Shown here in pieces: positions 19,137 to 26,800 of a stretch of 64,000 nucleotides of DNA. Origin of the DNA: Deinococcus aetherius (GTDB lineage: Bacteria; Deinococcota; Deinococci; Deinococcales; Deinococcaceae); NCBI RefSeq assembly GCF_025997855.1, contig NZ_AP026562.1, positions 429,001 to 493,000 on the forward strand, read 5' to 3'. The notes below the pieces were generated by a model that was not told where the DNA came from, ran no database searches, and worked only from the letters and a program-made list of their open reading frames with translations. How positions within the stretch are numbered: position 1 is the stretch's first letter; each line of letters opens with the position of its first letter. The translations under genes and the position numbers were made by a program.

Positions 19137-20215
19137 CGCGCCGCCTTCTTCCCGGTCGCGGCCTCCCACACGCTGTAGGTCACGGCGCCCGCGTCGGGGT
19201 CGGCCTTGAGGATGCCCAGGTTCTTGAGGAGGGCCACGTTGTTGCGGTACACGGCGGGGTCGAGGTATCCGGCCATGCCCCGCGTCGTCGGGCCGGTGTT
19301 GTAGAGCTTGGCGACCTCCGCCATCTGCCACGTCTGGTGAGATTTGGCATCGGCGCGGGTGCCGCTGCCCTTACAGGTGTTGCCGCAGAGTGGCAAGACG
19401 ATATTCACGGCCTCGGCCTGGTTCTTGACCGCGTAGTCCCAGCCCTTCAGCGTTGCGCGCACGAGTTTGGCAGCGATCTGCTGGCCGCTCTGCCCGCTGC
19501 CCTTGAAGTTGGTCGTCTTGAGCGTGCGGTCGGTGGTGAACATCAGGTCTTCGAGGAGGTTGATCCCGTAGTCGGCGGTGCGGAAAATCCGCAGCTTGTC
19601 GAGGCTGTACCCCAGCCCCACGATCTGGTCGATCTCGTTGTAGGTCATCGCCGACACGAGGTCCACCTTGTCGGGGAACACGATGCTGGGGTCGAAGGGG
19701 TAGGTGACCGCCTGCACGCTGGGGTTGCTCACGGTACTGTCGAGGCTGGTGGTCAGGCCGTACTTCTTCATCAGCGCCACCGCCGGGTACTCGTTGCCGC
19801 TGGGCCACACACCTACCCGCTTACCTCGGAAGTCCTGCGGTTTGGTGATGTTGCTGTTTTTCAGGGCGACGAGCGTGTACCCGCTCTTCTGGAAGAGCTG
19901 CGCGATGTGCGTCACCGGGATGCCCTGCGCCCGCGCGGTGAGCAGGTCCGTGATCCAGGTCGTGCCGAAGTCGGCGGTGCCCGTCGCCACCGTCTGAATC
20001 GGCGACTGGTCCCCGGTGGGCAGGAACTGCACGTCCAGCCCCTCGGCCCGGTAGAAGCCTTTCGCCTGCGCCACGAAAAAGCCCGCGAACTGCGCCTGCG
20101 GGAACCACTTGAGCTGCACCTTGACCGGCACGAGCTTCTGGGCTCCGGCGCCGGGGGCGAGCAGGGCGGCGGCAAGCGCGGCGGTGGCAGCGACGGTCAG
20201 CTTGGAATGCTTCAT
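19133..20215 (-). CDS. ABC transporter substrate-binding protein, NMT1/THI5-like
   Basis: A 361-residue exported protein. Its signal peptide MKHSKLTVAATAALAAALLAP ends near GAGA-QKL. A type II periplasmic-binding domain of the NMT1/THI5 group follows (VKVQLKWFPQAQFAGFFVAQAKGFYRAEGLDV, TADFGTTWITDLLTARAQGIPV, YNEIDQIVGLGYSLD). This group binds pyrimidine-like and aromatic small molecules; within a uracil operon a pyrimidine base or dihydropyrimidine/hydantoin is the likely ligand. ATG 20215 has GGAGG upstream. It is fourth in the ATPase-permease-permease-binding-protein run. Confidence 0.88.
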   Translation of the reverse strand: MKHSKLTVAATAALAAALLAPGAGAQKLVPVKVQLKWFPQAQFAGFFVAQAKGFYRAEGLDVQFLPTGDQSPIQTVATGTADFGTTWITDLLTARAQGIPVTHIAQLFQKSGYTLVALKNSNITKPQDFRGKRVGVWPSGNEYPAVALMKKYGLTTSLDSTVSNPSVQAVTYPFDPSIVFPDKVDLVSAMTYNEIDQIVGLGYSLDKLRIFRTADYGINLLEDLMFTTDRTLKTTNFKGSGQSGQQIAAKLVRATLKGWDYAVKNQAEAVNIVLPLCGNTCKGSGTRADAKSHQTWQMAEVAKLYNTGPTTRGMAGYLDPAVYRNNVALLKNLGILKADPDAGAVTYSVWEAATGKKAAR

Positions 20216-20321
20216 GTGTTCCTCCGGGGGAGAAGAAAGGCGGGATAAAAACTTGTGTTCAAAGAATGCCGAGCGTCTCGGCTTTTCCTGGTGACTGGAC
20301 ACTGGCGACTGGCAACCCTCC

Positions 20322-21278
20322 CTAGCTGCCCTGCGGTACCGGCGCGAACCGCCGCTCCAGCACGCTGATCAGCCCGAAAAACGCCAGCCCCACCACGCTC
20401 GCCAGCACGATAGCCGCCCACACGACGGCGAGGTTGAACCGCCCCACCTCGATCTGGATGCGGAAGCCCAGCCCGTGCCCGGTCGTGCCGAAGAACTCTG
20501 CAACGATGGCCGAGATCAGGGCGAGGGTGCTCCCCACCTTGAGGGCGTTGAAGACGAAGGGCAGCGCCGTGGGCACCCGGACGGTGCGAAAGGTCTGGGC
20601 GGGGCTCGCCGCGTAGGTGTGCAGCAGGTCGAGGTGCAGGGGCTGGGCCGCCTGCAACCCGCGCACCGCGTTCACGACGACCGGAAACAGCACCGTGACC
20701 GCCACGACGACCATCTTGCTCGGCCACTCCAGCCCCAGCGCCTTCACGACCACCGGGGCGAGCGCCACGATGGGCACCGAGCTGAAGAGGGCCGCGTAGG
20801 GCAAGAGCCCGCGTTCGAGAAAGCGGAATCGCACCACCAGTAGCGCGAGCACGAGTCCGATCACCGTGCCCACCCCGAAGCCCAGCAGCGCCTCCAGCAC
20901 GAAGGTGTAAAAGGTGTCCTGAAGAAGGACCGTCCGCGCCTCCCACAGCGCGGCGAGCACCCGGCTGGGGGTGGGGATCAGGCCCGCCGGGACTCCGTAG
21001 GCCCGCAGCAGGACCTCCACGGCGAGCACCGTCAGCAGCCCCGTGAGGGCGGCGGGGAGGACCCGGGCGGCCCTTCCTTCTCCCCGTGCCGCCAAACGAA
21101 TGCCGAGCACGCCCAAGAGCAGCAGCGCCAGCACTCCCAGCAGCCAGGGTAGCGGGCGGCCGGGGGCCGTTCCCACTCGGGCCAGCGCGACGGCGAGCCC
21201 CAGCAGGCCGAAGCCGCTCAGCGCCAGCGGGAGCATGGCCCCTAACCCCGGACGGCGGGCGGCCCCGCGCCACGTCAC
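20322..21278 (-). CDS. ABC transporter permease (pyrimidine-type importer, subunit 1)
   Basis: A 318-residue inner-membrane permease starting at a GTG that overlaps the stop of the other permease (GTGA). Several N-terminal helices precede the conserved TauC/SsuC-like BPD_transp_1 domain, with the EAA-loop region AVRGLQAAQPLHLDLLHTYAASPAQTFRTVRVPTALP (about residues 215-251; it contacts the ATPase). It pairs with the second permease to form the channel for the THI5-like binding protein. The N-terminal extension is longer than in most family members. Confidence 0.88.
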   Translation of the reverse strand: MTWRGAARRPGLGAMLPLALSGFGLLGLAVALARVGTAPGRPLPWLLGVLALLLLGVLGIRLAARGEGRAARVLPAALTGLLTVLAVEVLLRAYGVPAGLIPTPSRVLAALWEARTVLLQDTFYTFVLEALLGFGVGTVIGLVLALLVVRFRFLERGLLPYAALFSSVPIVALAPVVVKALGLEWPSKMVVVAVTVLFPVVVNAVRGLQAAQPLHLDLLHTYAASPAQTFRTVRVPTALPFVFNALKVGSTLALISAIVAEFFGTTGHGLGFRIQIEVGRFNLAVVWAAIVLASVVGLAFFGLISVLERRFAPVPQGS

Positions 21279-22159
21279 CGCCCCACTCGCCACGGCGTCA
21301 CCACCCTTTCAAGAAGTCCGACGAGGGCGACCAGCCCCACGCCCAGCGCCGCACCGTAGGTCATGATCACCCAGAGCGCAATCGTGTCCGATGCTCGCGA
21401 GTTCTCGGCCAGCATCTTGCCCAGGCCCGAAAAGGAGATGGTGCTGATCTCCGCCACGATGCTGCCGACCAGCGCCGCCGTCACCGCCACCTTGAGCGCC
21501 GTGAAGAGGTACGGCAGGCTGGCGGGCAGCCGAAGCTGGAAGAACACCCGCCCCGGCGAGGCGCTGTACGTCCGCATCAGGTCGAGTTGCAGCGCGTCCG
21601 GGCTCCGCAGCCCCCGGCTCATCCCCACGGCGACTGGGAAAAAGGCGATATACGCGGCGATGAGCGCCTTGGGCAGAAAGCCCTGCACCCCGTACTGCCC
21701 CAGCAGCACCGCCAGCATGGGCGCGATGGCGACGATGGGCACGGTTTGAGAGGTGACGAGCCAGGGCAGCGTGGCCCGCTCGAACGACCGACTCAGCACC
21801 AGCAGCGCGGCCAGAACCAGCCCGAGCCCGGTTGCCAGAACGAGCCCCAGCAGGGTTTCCCCACCCGTCACGACGGCGTTGTAGGGCGCGGAGGTCGGGG
21901 CGGTGGGAGGCACGCTGAGCGAGCGGAACCCCTGCGCGAGTTGTCCGGGCGCGGGCAGCACCGGGTTTCTAAGCTGCGTGGCACAGGCAATTGCAGTAGG
22001 ACATCCCAAGTCCGCCCCATTGGCAAGCGCCCGCGACGCCGGGCCGACGTTCGCCCACAGCATCAGCGGGAGGTACAGCAGGACGGCGATCACCAGCACC
22101 ACCAGCATCGGGAGGAGGGGGGACCCGGCGAGTCGCCCCCTCCTGGGCGCGGCGGTCAT
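21275..22159 (-). CDS. ABC transporter permease (pyrimidine-type importer, subunit 2)
   Basis: A 294-residue permease with about six helices and an EAA loop around MSRGLRSPDALQLDLMRTYSASPGRVFF. One N-terminal helix is followed by a 40-residue hydrophilic, Cys-containing segment (GCPTAIACATQL) before the core. The ATG start overlaps the ATPase stop (ATGA). Together with the gene at 20322 it makes a heterodimeric channel. The two permeases share the core but are clearly different sequences, not a recent duplication. Confidence 0.88.
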   Translation of the reverse strand: MTAAPRRGRLAGSPLLPMLVVLVIAVLLYLPLMLWANVGPASRALANGADLGCPTAIACATQLRNPVLPAPGQLAQGFRSLSVPPTAPTSAPYNAVVTGGETLLGLVLATGLGLVLAALLVLSRSFERATLPWLVTSQTVPIVAIAPMLAVLLGQYGVQGFLPKALIAAYIAFFPVAVGMSRGLRSPDALQLDLMRTYSASPGRVFFQLRLPASLPYLFTALKVAVTAALVGSIVAEISTISFSGLGKMLAENSRASDTIALWVIMTYGAALGVGLVALVGLLERVVTPWRVGR

Positions 22160-22965
22160 GCGTGCCCCTTCCTGAGCAGTTCCCGCACCTGGGTCATCAG
22201 CTCGAAGAAGCGCGGCAGTTCCCGGGTGTCGTCTCCCCGGGGCTGCGGCAGGTCCACGTCCACCACGCCCTCGATCTTGCCGGGCCGGGCGGTCATGACC
22301 ACGACCCTCGTGCTCAGGAACACCGCCTCGCTGATGCTGTGCGTCACGAAGATGACCGTCTTGCCCGTCTCGCGCCACAGCCGCAAGAGTTCGAGGTTGA
22401 GGTGCTCGCGCGTGATCTCGTCGAGCGCCCCGAAGGGCTCGTCCATGAACAGGAGTGGCGGGTCGAAGGCGAGCGCCCGGGCGATGCTCACCCGCTGCTG
22501 CATTCCGCCCGAAAGCTGCCAGGGGTAACGCCGCTCGAAGCCCGCCAGCCCCACGAGGTTGAGCATCTCGCGGGCGCGGGCCACCCGGTCGCCGGGCACG
22601 TTCATCACCTCCAGCGGCAGCAGGACGTTGCTCAGCACCGTGCGCCACTCCAGCAATGCGGGGGCCTGGAAGACATACCCGTATTGCCGCTCCCGCCGCG
22701 CCTGCCCCGGCGGCTGACCCCCGATCAGGATCGTCCCCGCAGTCGGCTGCACGAGGTCCGCCAGCAGCCGCAGCAGCGTCGTCTTGCCGCACCCCGACGG
22801 CCCGATCAGGCTGATAAATTCCCCCCGCCCGATGTTGAGGTTCGCGTCCTGAAGGGCAACCGTCTGCCCGCCCGGATGCGGAAAGACCATCTGGAGGTCA
22901 CGGATGGAAACGATGGGCTCAGAGGAGGGGGGGTGAACGGCCTGGGTGGTGAGCACTTGTGTCAC
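22156..22965 (-). CDS. ABC transporter ATP-binding protein
   Basis: A 269-residue ATPase of the nitrate/sulfonate/taurine-type importers. Walker A GPSGCGKTTLLRLL, Q-loop GYVFQAPALLEW, signature LSGGMQQRVSIARAL, Walker B LLFMDEPFGALDE and the H-loop FVTHSISEAVFL are all intact. It starts at GTG 22965 with GAGGAG upstream; the longer open frame to 23124 runs into the palindromic repeat and is rejected. It energises the importer encoded by the next three genes. Confidence 0.9.
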   Translation of the reverse strand: MTQVLTTQAVHPPSSEPIVSIRDLQMVFPHPGGQTVALQDANLNIGRGEFISLIGPSGCGKTTLLRLLADLVQPTAGTILIGGQPPGQARRERQYGYVFQAPALLEWRTVLSNVLLPLEVMNVPGDRVARAREMLNLVGLAGFERRYPWQLSGGMQQRVSIARALAFDPPLLFMDEPFGALDEITREHLNLELLRLWRETGKTVIFVTHSISEAVFLSTRVVVMTARPGKIEGVVDVDLPQPRGDDTRELPRFFELMTQVRELLRKGHA

Positions 22966-23013
22966 GGGGCGCTCCTCTGGGGTGGGACCTTGAAAGCCTG
23001 TGTTTTTGTTTTT

Positions 23014-23157
23014 CTCCCTCCCCCTTCGTGGGGGAGGGCCGGGGAGGGGGGGAAGGCGAGCCAGCTCCACCATAAAGAAGATGCCTTCCCCTTCCTGCTG
23101 ACGTGGGAAGCGGCGACGGTCCACCCCCTCCCAACCTCCCCCCTCAAGGGGGAGGAG
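23014..23157. repeat. paired palindromic intergenic repeats (second inverted doublet)
   Basis: In the gap between the dihydropyrimidinase and ABC ATPase genes. The forward unit at 23016-23038 (loop CTTCGT, then CCGGGGAGGGGGG) and the reverse unit at 23121-23157 (CCACCCCCTCCCAACC, then a palindrome with loop CTCAAG) face each other about 80 bp apart. The doublet is built like the one at 14218-14366, and parts of the internal sequence are loosely alike, suggesting diverged copies of one element of roughly 150-180 bp. Confidence 0.75.
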
Positions 23158-23168
23158 CTAAAAGACCT

Positions 23169-24533
23169 TCACCGCCGCAGCAACTGCCCCCGCCCCGGGT
23201 CCCCGACGAATTGCCCGCCCTCGACTGCCACCTCGCCGCGAACCGTCACCACGTCGGGCCGACCGTCGATCTCCCAGCCCTCGAAGCCGCTGTAGTCGTT
23301 GTTCATGTGACTCGTCGCCGCCGAGATGTGGCCCCGGTAGCCCGGGTCGTAGATCACGAGGTCGGCATCCGACCCCACCGAGATGGTGCCCTTTCGGGGG
23401 AAGAGGCCGAAGAGCTTGGCGGCCTTCGTGCTCGCCGACTCCACGAAGCGGCTGAGACTCAGACTGCCCCGGCTCACCCCGTAGGTGTAAAGCAGGTTCA
23501 CCCGGTCCTCGATGGCGGGGATGCCGTTGGGAATCCTCGTGAAGTCGCCCTCGCCCATCGCCTTTTGCGACACATCAAAGGGGCAGTGGTCGGTGCCCAC
23601 GGTGTCGATCAGGCCCTGCTCCAGCGCGGTCCAGAGTGCATGTTGATTGTGCTTCTCGCGCAGGGGCGGGCTCATGACGTACTTGGCGCCCTCCACGCCG
23701 GGGCGCTCGGCGTAGGTCTTGTCCAGCAGGAAGTGCGGGATGACGGACTCGATGTGAAGGTTGACGCCCCGCCGCTTGGCCTCCAGTGCCGCCTCCAGCG
23801 CCCGCTCGTTGGAGAGGTGAACGACGTACCCCTCGGCCCCCGTCATCTCCACGAAGGCGGCGAAGTGGGCGGTGCCCTCGGCCTCCACCCCCTCCGGGCG
23901 GCTGGGCTCGTGCCACTCGGGGCCGGTCTTGCCCTCGGCCAGGAGTTTGCGTTGCAGTTGCGCCACCAGTTCCGCGTTCTCGCAGTGGGCGGTGACGACC
24001 ACGCCGAGTTCGCGCGCCAGGGTGAGCACCCGGTAGAGCACGTCGTCGTCAATGCCGAAGGCACCCTTATACGCCAGGAACACCTTGAAGGACTTCATGC
24101 CCTGCCCCACCAGCTCGCGCAGGGTGGTTTCCGTCTTGTCGTCCCAGCGCGTTACCCCCAGGTGGAAGGTGTAGTCGCAGGCGCTCTTCCCCTCCGACAG
24201 CCCGGTCCACTTCTCCCAGCCCTCCCGCAGCGGCTCGCTCTGGGCGGGCGCCAGCATCTCGATGTAGGTGGTCGTCCCGCCGATCAGGGCCGCCTGGCTG
24301 GCCGTCGTGTGCGTGTCCTTGGCAAAGGTGCCCATGAACGGGAGGTAGACGTGGACGTGCGGGTCGATAAAGCCGGGAAAGACGTACTTGCCGCTCGCGT
24401 CGATCACGCGGGCACCCTCGGGCGCGGTCAGCCCCTCCCCGATCTGGCTGATGGTCTCGCCCTCCACGAGGAGGTCGGCGGTGTAGTCGGCGTCGGCGGT
24501 GATGATGCGGCCATTCTTGATCAGGAGAGCCAC
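23169..24533 (-). CDS. hydA: dihydropyrimidinase
   Basis: A 454-residue cyclic amidohydrolase. Metal ligands are present: H59 and H61 in GFIDPHVHVYLP, the carbamylated lysine K150 in GMKSFKVFLAYKG, H183 in VTAHCENAE, H239 in YVVHLSNERA and D315 in VGTDHCPFD. Substrate-loop residues are in RIPNGIPAIEDR. It opens dihydrouracil/dihydrothymine (or hydantoins) to N-carbamoyl-beta-amino acids, step two of reductive pyrimidine degradation. GTG start, with GGAGG eight bases upstream. Confidence 0.93.
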   Translation of the reverse strand: MALLIKNGRIITADADYTADLLVEGETISQIGEGLTAPEGARVIDASGKYVFPGFIDPHVHVYLPFMGTFAKDTHTTASQAALIGGTTTYIEMLAPAQSEPLREGWEKWTGLSEGKSACDYTFHLGVTRWDDKTETTLRELVGQGMKSFKVFLAYKGAFGIDDDVLYRVLTLARELGVVVTAHCENAELVAQLQRKLLAEGKTGPEWHEPSRPEGVEAEGTAHFAAFVEMTGAEGYVVHLSNERALEAALEAKRRGVNLHIESVIPHFLLDKTYAERPGVEGAKYVMSPPLREKHNQHALWTALEQGLIDTVGTDHCPFDVSQKAMGEGDFTRIPNGIPAIEDRVNLLYTYGVSRGSLSLSRFVESASTKAAKLFGLFPRKGTISVGSDADLVIYDPGYRGHISAATSHMNNDYSGFEGWEIDGRPDVVTVRGEVAVEGGQFVGDPGRGQLLRR

Positions 24534-24543
24534 GAAACCTCCG

Positions 24544-24981
24544 TTACAGGTCGGCGGGGGTCAATACGGTTAGGCCAAAACGTTTGAAGTCGGGGGCATT
24601 GAGGGTGAGGAGGGCGCCCAAGTCGTGTGCCAAAGCAGCAGCAGCCAGGCGGGCATCGTGAGCCTGCTTGCCGGAGACTTGATGCGTCATGACCAGATTG
24701 AGCCAAGTGTTGAACAGGTCCAGTGGGTCCGGAAGCAGGGCGAAGGCACCGCTCAGCAGCCGAAGGGCGGTGTTCACCTCCTCGGTGGTGTAACTCAGGC
24801 CATTGCTGGTTCCGTAAGGCCGGGTCGCCACCACCCAGTACTCGTACATGACCTGTGGGACGAGTACGAGTTCGTCCCCCCGCTCCATCAATCGGTCAAC
24901 GGCGGCCTCCACCTCGGTGTGCTGCTCGGCGTCCTTTTGCACGTAACGCAGCATGATGTTGGTGTCGGCCAGCACACGCAT
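24544..24981 (-). CDS. PIN-domain (VapC-like) toxin
   Basis: A 145-residue PIN-domain protein. Acidic active-site residues are visible: D6 in MRVLADTNIMLRY, E47 in PQVMYEYWVVATRP and D109 in SGKQAHDARLAAAAL, with a late acidic residue in LTLNAPDFKRF. PIN toxins are Mg-dependent endoribonucleases that cut tRNA or rRNA when released from their antitoxin. Its start overlaps the antitoxin stop by one base (TGATG), the usual antitoxin-first order. It is embedded between dihydropyrimidinase and preA. Confidence 0.85.
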   Translation of the reverse strand: MRVLADTNIMLRYVQKDAEQHTEVEAAVDRLMERGDELVLVPQVMYEYWVVATRPYGTSNGLSYTTEEVNTALRLLSGAFALLPDPLDLFNTWLNLVMTHQVSGKQAHDARLAAAALAHDLGALLTLNAPDFKRFGLTVLTPADL

Positions 24982-25259
24982 CAGTCGTAGACCAGTTCGT
25001 TGATCTCGGCCCGGGTCGTGGGAACCGGGCCACCACCGGCGCGCATCACCTGCTGCTTGAACGCGGCGTAAGCGGCGGCCCGCTCCCCGGCGTCCGCGAT
25101 CTCGCTCAGCCGACGCATGGGCGGACTCAGGGTGATGTTTTGGCCCTCCACGCTCAGCCGGAAGGTCTGGTTCCTCAGGCGGGCCAGCAGTTCGGGGGCT
25201 CCGTGCAGGCGACCCTCGGCGTCTATCTCGATCAAGGCGTCCAGTTGTGGCGCTTCCAT
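24981..25259 (-). CDS. antitoxin partner of the PIN toxin
   Basis: A 92-residue protein starting MEAPQLDALIEIDAEGRLHG (AGGGGG upstream of ATG 25259) and ending RAEINELVYD. The middle (ARLRNQTFRLSVEGQNITLSPPMRRLSEI) has alternating beta-type hydrophobicity, and the acidic, helix-prone C-terminus resembles toxin-binding tails of VapB-like antitoxins. No specific DNA-binding fold can be assigned. The assignment as antitoxin rests on size, order and coupling to the PIN gene. Confidence 0.7.
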   Translation of the reverse strand: MEAPQLDALIEIDAEGRLHGAPELLARLRNQTFRLSVEGQNITLSPPMRRLSEIADAGERAAAYAAFKQQVMRAGGGPVPTTRAEINELVYD

Positions 25260-25285
25260 ATTGCCCCCTTTCCTTAAGTTTAAGC

Positions 25286-26665
25286 TCAGTGAATCTCGAT
25301 CCCCGCCTCCTCGCGGTACGCCTCCATCGCGCCCCACTCCTGAGTCACGGCAGGGCGGGTGGCGGTGAGCTGGTCCCAGGTGACGGACGGGCGGCCGCTG
25401 GGCACGCTGACCATCTCGATACAGCCGTCCACCGGGCAGACGTTGGCGCACAGGGCGCACCCCACGCAGTCGGGCTCGCGGACGACCGGGGTGGCCCGAC
25501 CCTGGGCGACCTGCTTTCCGCCGTCCCGCACGTTAAAGCCGGGGTTCACCTTTACCCCCTCCGGCGAGTACAGGTCGATGCACTGGTGGGCGGTGTCGTT
25601 GCAGGCCACGTAACAGAGGTCACACTGAATGCACTTGTCGGGGTCGATGCGCGCGACTGCCTGGTAACCGAGGTCCAGCCCGCCGAAGCTGCTCATCTGC
25701 GGCAGGCTGCGGCCCGTCACGTCCGCGAGGGTGGCGAAACCCTTGTCGTCCATCCAGTTGCTCAAGCCGTCCACGAAGTCCTCGACGATGCGGTAGCCGT
25801 AGTGCATCGCCGCCGTGCAGACCTGGAGGGCTGAGGCACCCAGCAGCAGGAACTCGGCGGCGTCGCGCCAGGTCTGGATGCCGCCCATGCCGCAGATCGG
25901 CACGCCGCTTTTCCTCACAGTGGGATCACACATCAGCTCGCTGAGCATGTGCAGCGCGATGGGCTTGACCGCCGGGCCCGCGTACCCGCCGTGGGTCGCC
26001 TGCCCGCCGATGCTGGGGGTCACCAGCAGCGTGTCGAGGTCCACCTTCATCACGCTGTTGATGGTGTTGATGAGGCTCAGAGCGTGCGCCCCGCCCGCCA
26101 GCGCCGCGTGCGCCGGGTCGATGATATGGGTGACGTTGGGAGTGAGCTTCACGATGACGGGGAGGCGGGTGACGGACGTGACCCAGTGCGTGTTGAGCTG
26201 GCACATCTCGGGCACCTGGCCCACCGCCGCGCCCATGCCGCGCTCGCTCATGCCCTGGGGGCAGCCGTAGTTCAGCTCGATGCCGTCGGCCCCGGTGTCC
26301 TCAATCTGCATGACGATCTCGCGCCAGGCTTTGGGGTCGGCGTCCACCATCGCGGAGACGATCACCGCGCGGTCCGGCCACATCCGCTTGACCTCGGCGA
26401 TCTCGCGCAGGTTCACCTCCAGCGGGCGGTCGGAGATCAGCTCGACGTTGTTGATGGCGACGAGGCGCTGCCCGCCCAGGGTCAGGCCCCCGTAGCGGTT
26501 GGAGATGTTGAGCACGGGGGCGCCGATGGTCTTCCACACAGCCCCGCCCCAGCCGTGCTCGAAGGCGCGGTGAATCTGCGCCCCGCTGTTCGTCGGCGGC
26601 GCGGAGGCCAGCCAGAAAGGATTGGGCGCCCGGATGCCCGCGAAATTCACGGAGAGGTCAGCCAT
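25286..26665 (-). CDS. preA: NAD-dependent dihydropyrimidine dehydrogenase subunit PreA
   Basis: A 459-residue protein. Residues 1 to about 330 are a dihydroorotate-dehydrogenase-like FMN barrel (NPFWLASAPPTNSG, ELNYGCPQGMSERGMG, VKLTPNVTHI, PICGMGGIQTW). A C-terminal 2[4Fe-4S] ferredoxin domain follows, with clusters C345/C348/C351/C355 and C400/C403/C406/C410. It reduces uracil or thymine to the 5,6-dihydro form using electrons from PreT. The position equivalent to the mammalian catalytic Cys loop (GLACGQ) reads GAAVGQ here (see findings). It follows preT after a 135-bp gap holding a palindromic repeat. Confidence 0.93.
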   Translation of the reverse strand: MADLSVNFAGIRAPNPFWLASAPPTNSGAQIHRAFEHGWGGAVWKTIGAPVLNISNRYGGLTLGGQRLVAINNVELISDRPLEVNLREIAEVKRMWPDRAVIVSAMVDADPKAWREIVMQIEDTGADGIELNYGCPQGMSERGMGAAVGQVPEMCQLNTHWVTSVTRLPVIVKLTPNVTHIIDPAHAALAGGAHALSLINTINSVMKVDLDTLLVTPSIGGQATHGGYAGPAVKPIALHMLSELMCDPTVRKSGVPICGMGGIQTWRDAAEFLLLGASALQVCTAAMHYGYRIVEDFVDGLSNWMDDKGFATLADVTGRSLPQMSSFGGLDLGYQAVARIDPDKCIQCDLCYVACNDTAHQCIDLYSPEGVKVNPGFNVRDGGKQVAQGRATPVVREPDCVGCALCANVCPVDGCIEMVSVPSGRPSVTWDQLTATRPAVTQEWGAMEAYREEAGIEIH

Positions 26666-26724
26666 AAGGGGTCTCCAGAAAAGGGGTGTGCGCTATGGAA
26701 CAAGAAAGGCGAGGCTGTCTTTTT

Positions 26725-26760
26725 CCCCTCCCCCTTGAGGGGGGAGGTTGGGAGGGGGTA
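26725..26760. repeat. single copy of the palindromic intergenic repeat
   Basis: CCCCTCCCCCTTGAGGGG with its completion GGAGG (26725-26747), followed by TTGGGAGGGGGT, in the preA-preT gap. It has the same core and orientation as the forward unit of the doublets at 14224 and 23016. No mirror partner is visible before preT. Confidence 0.7.
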
Positions 26761-26800
26761 AACCGAAGCAACGTCCCCAGAACGCAGACGCCCAACCCCA

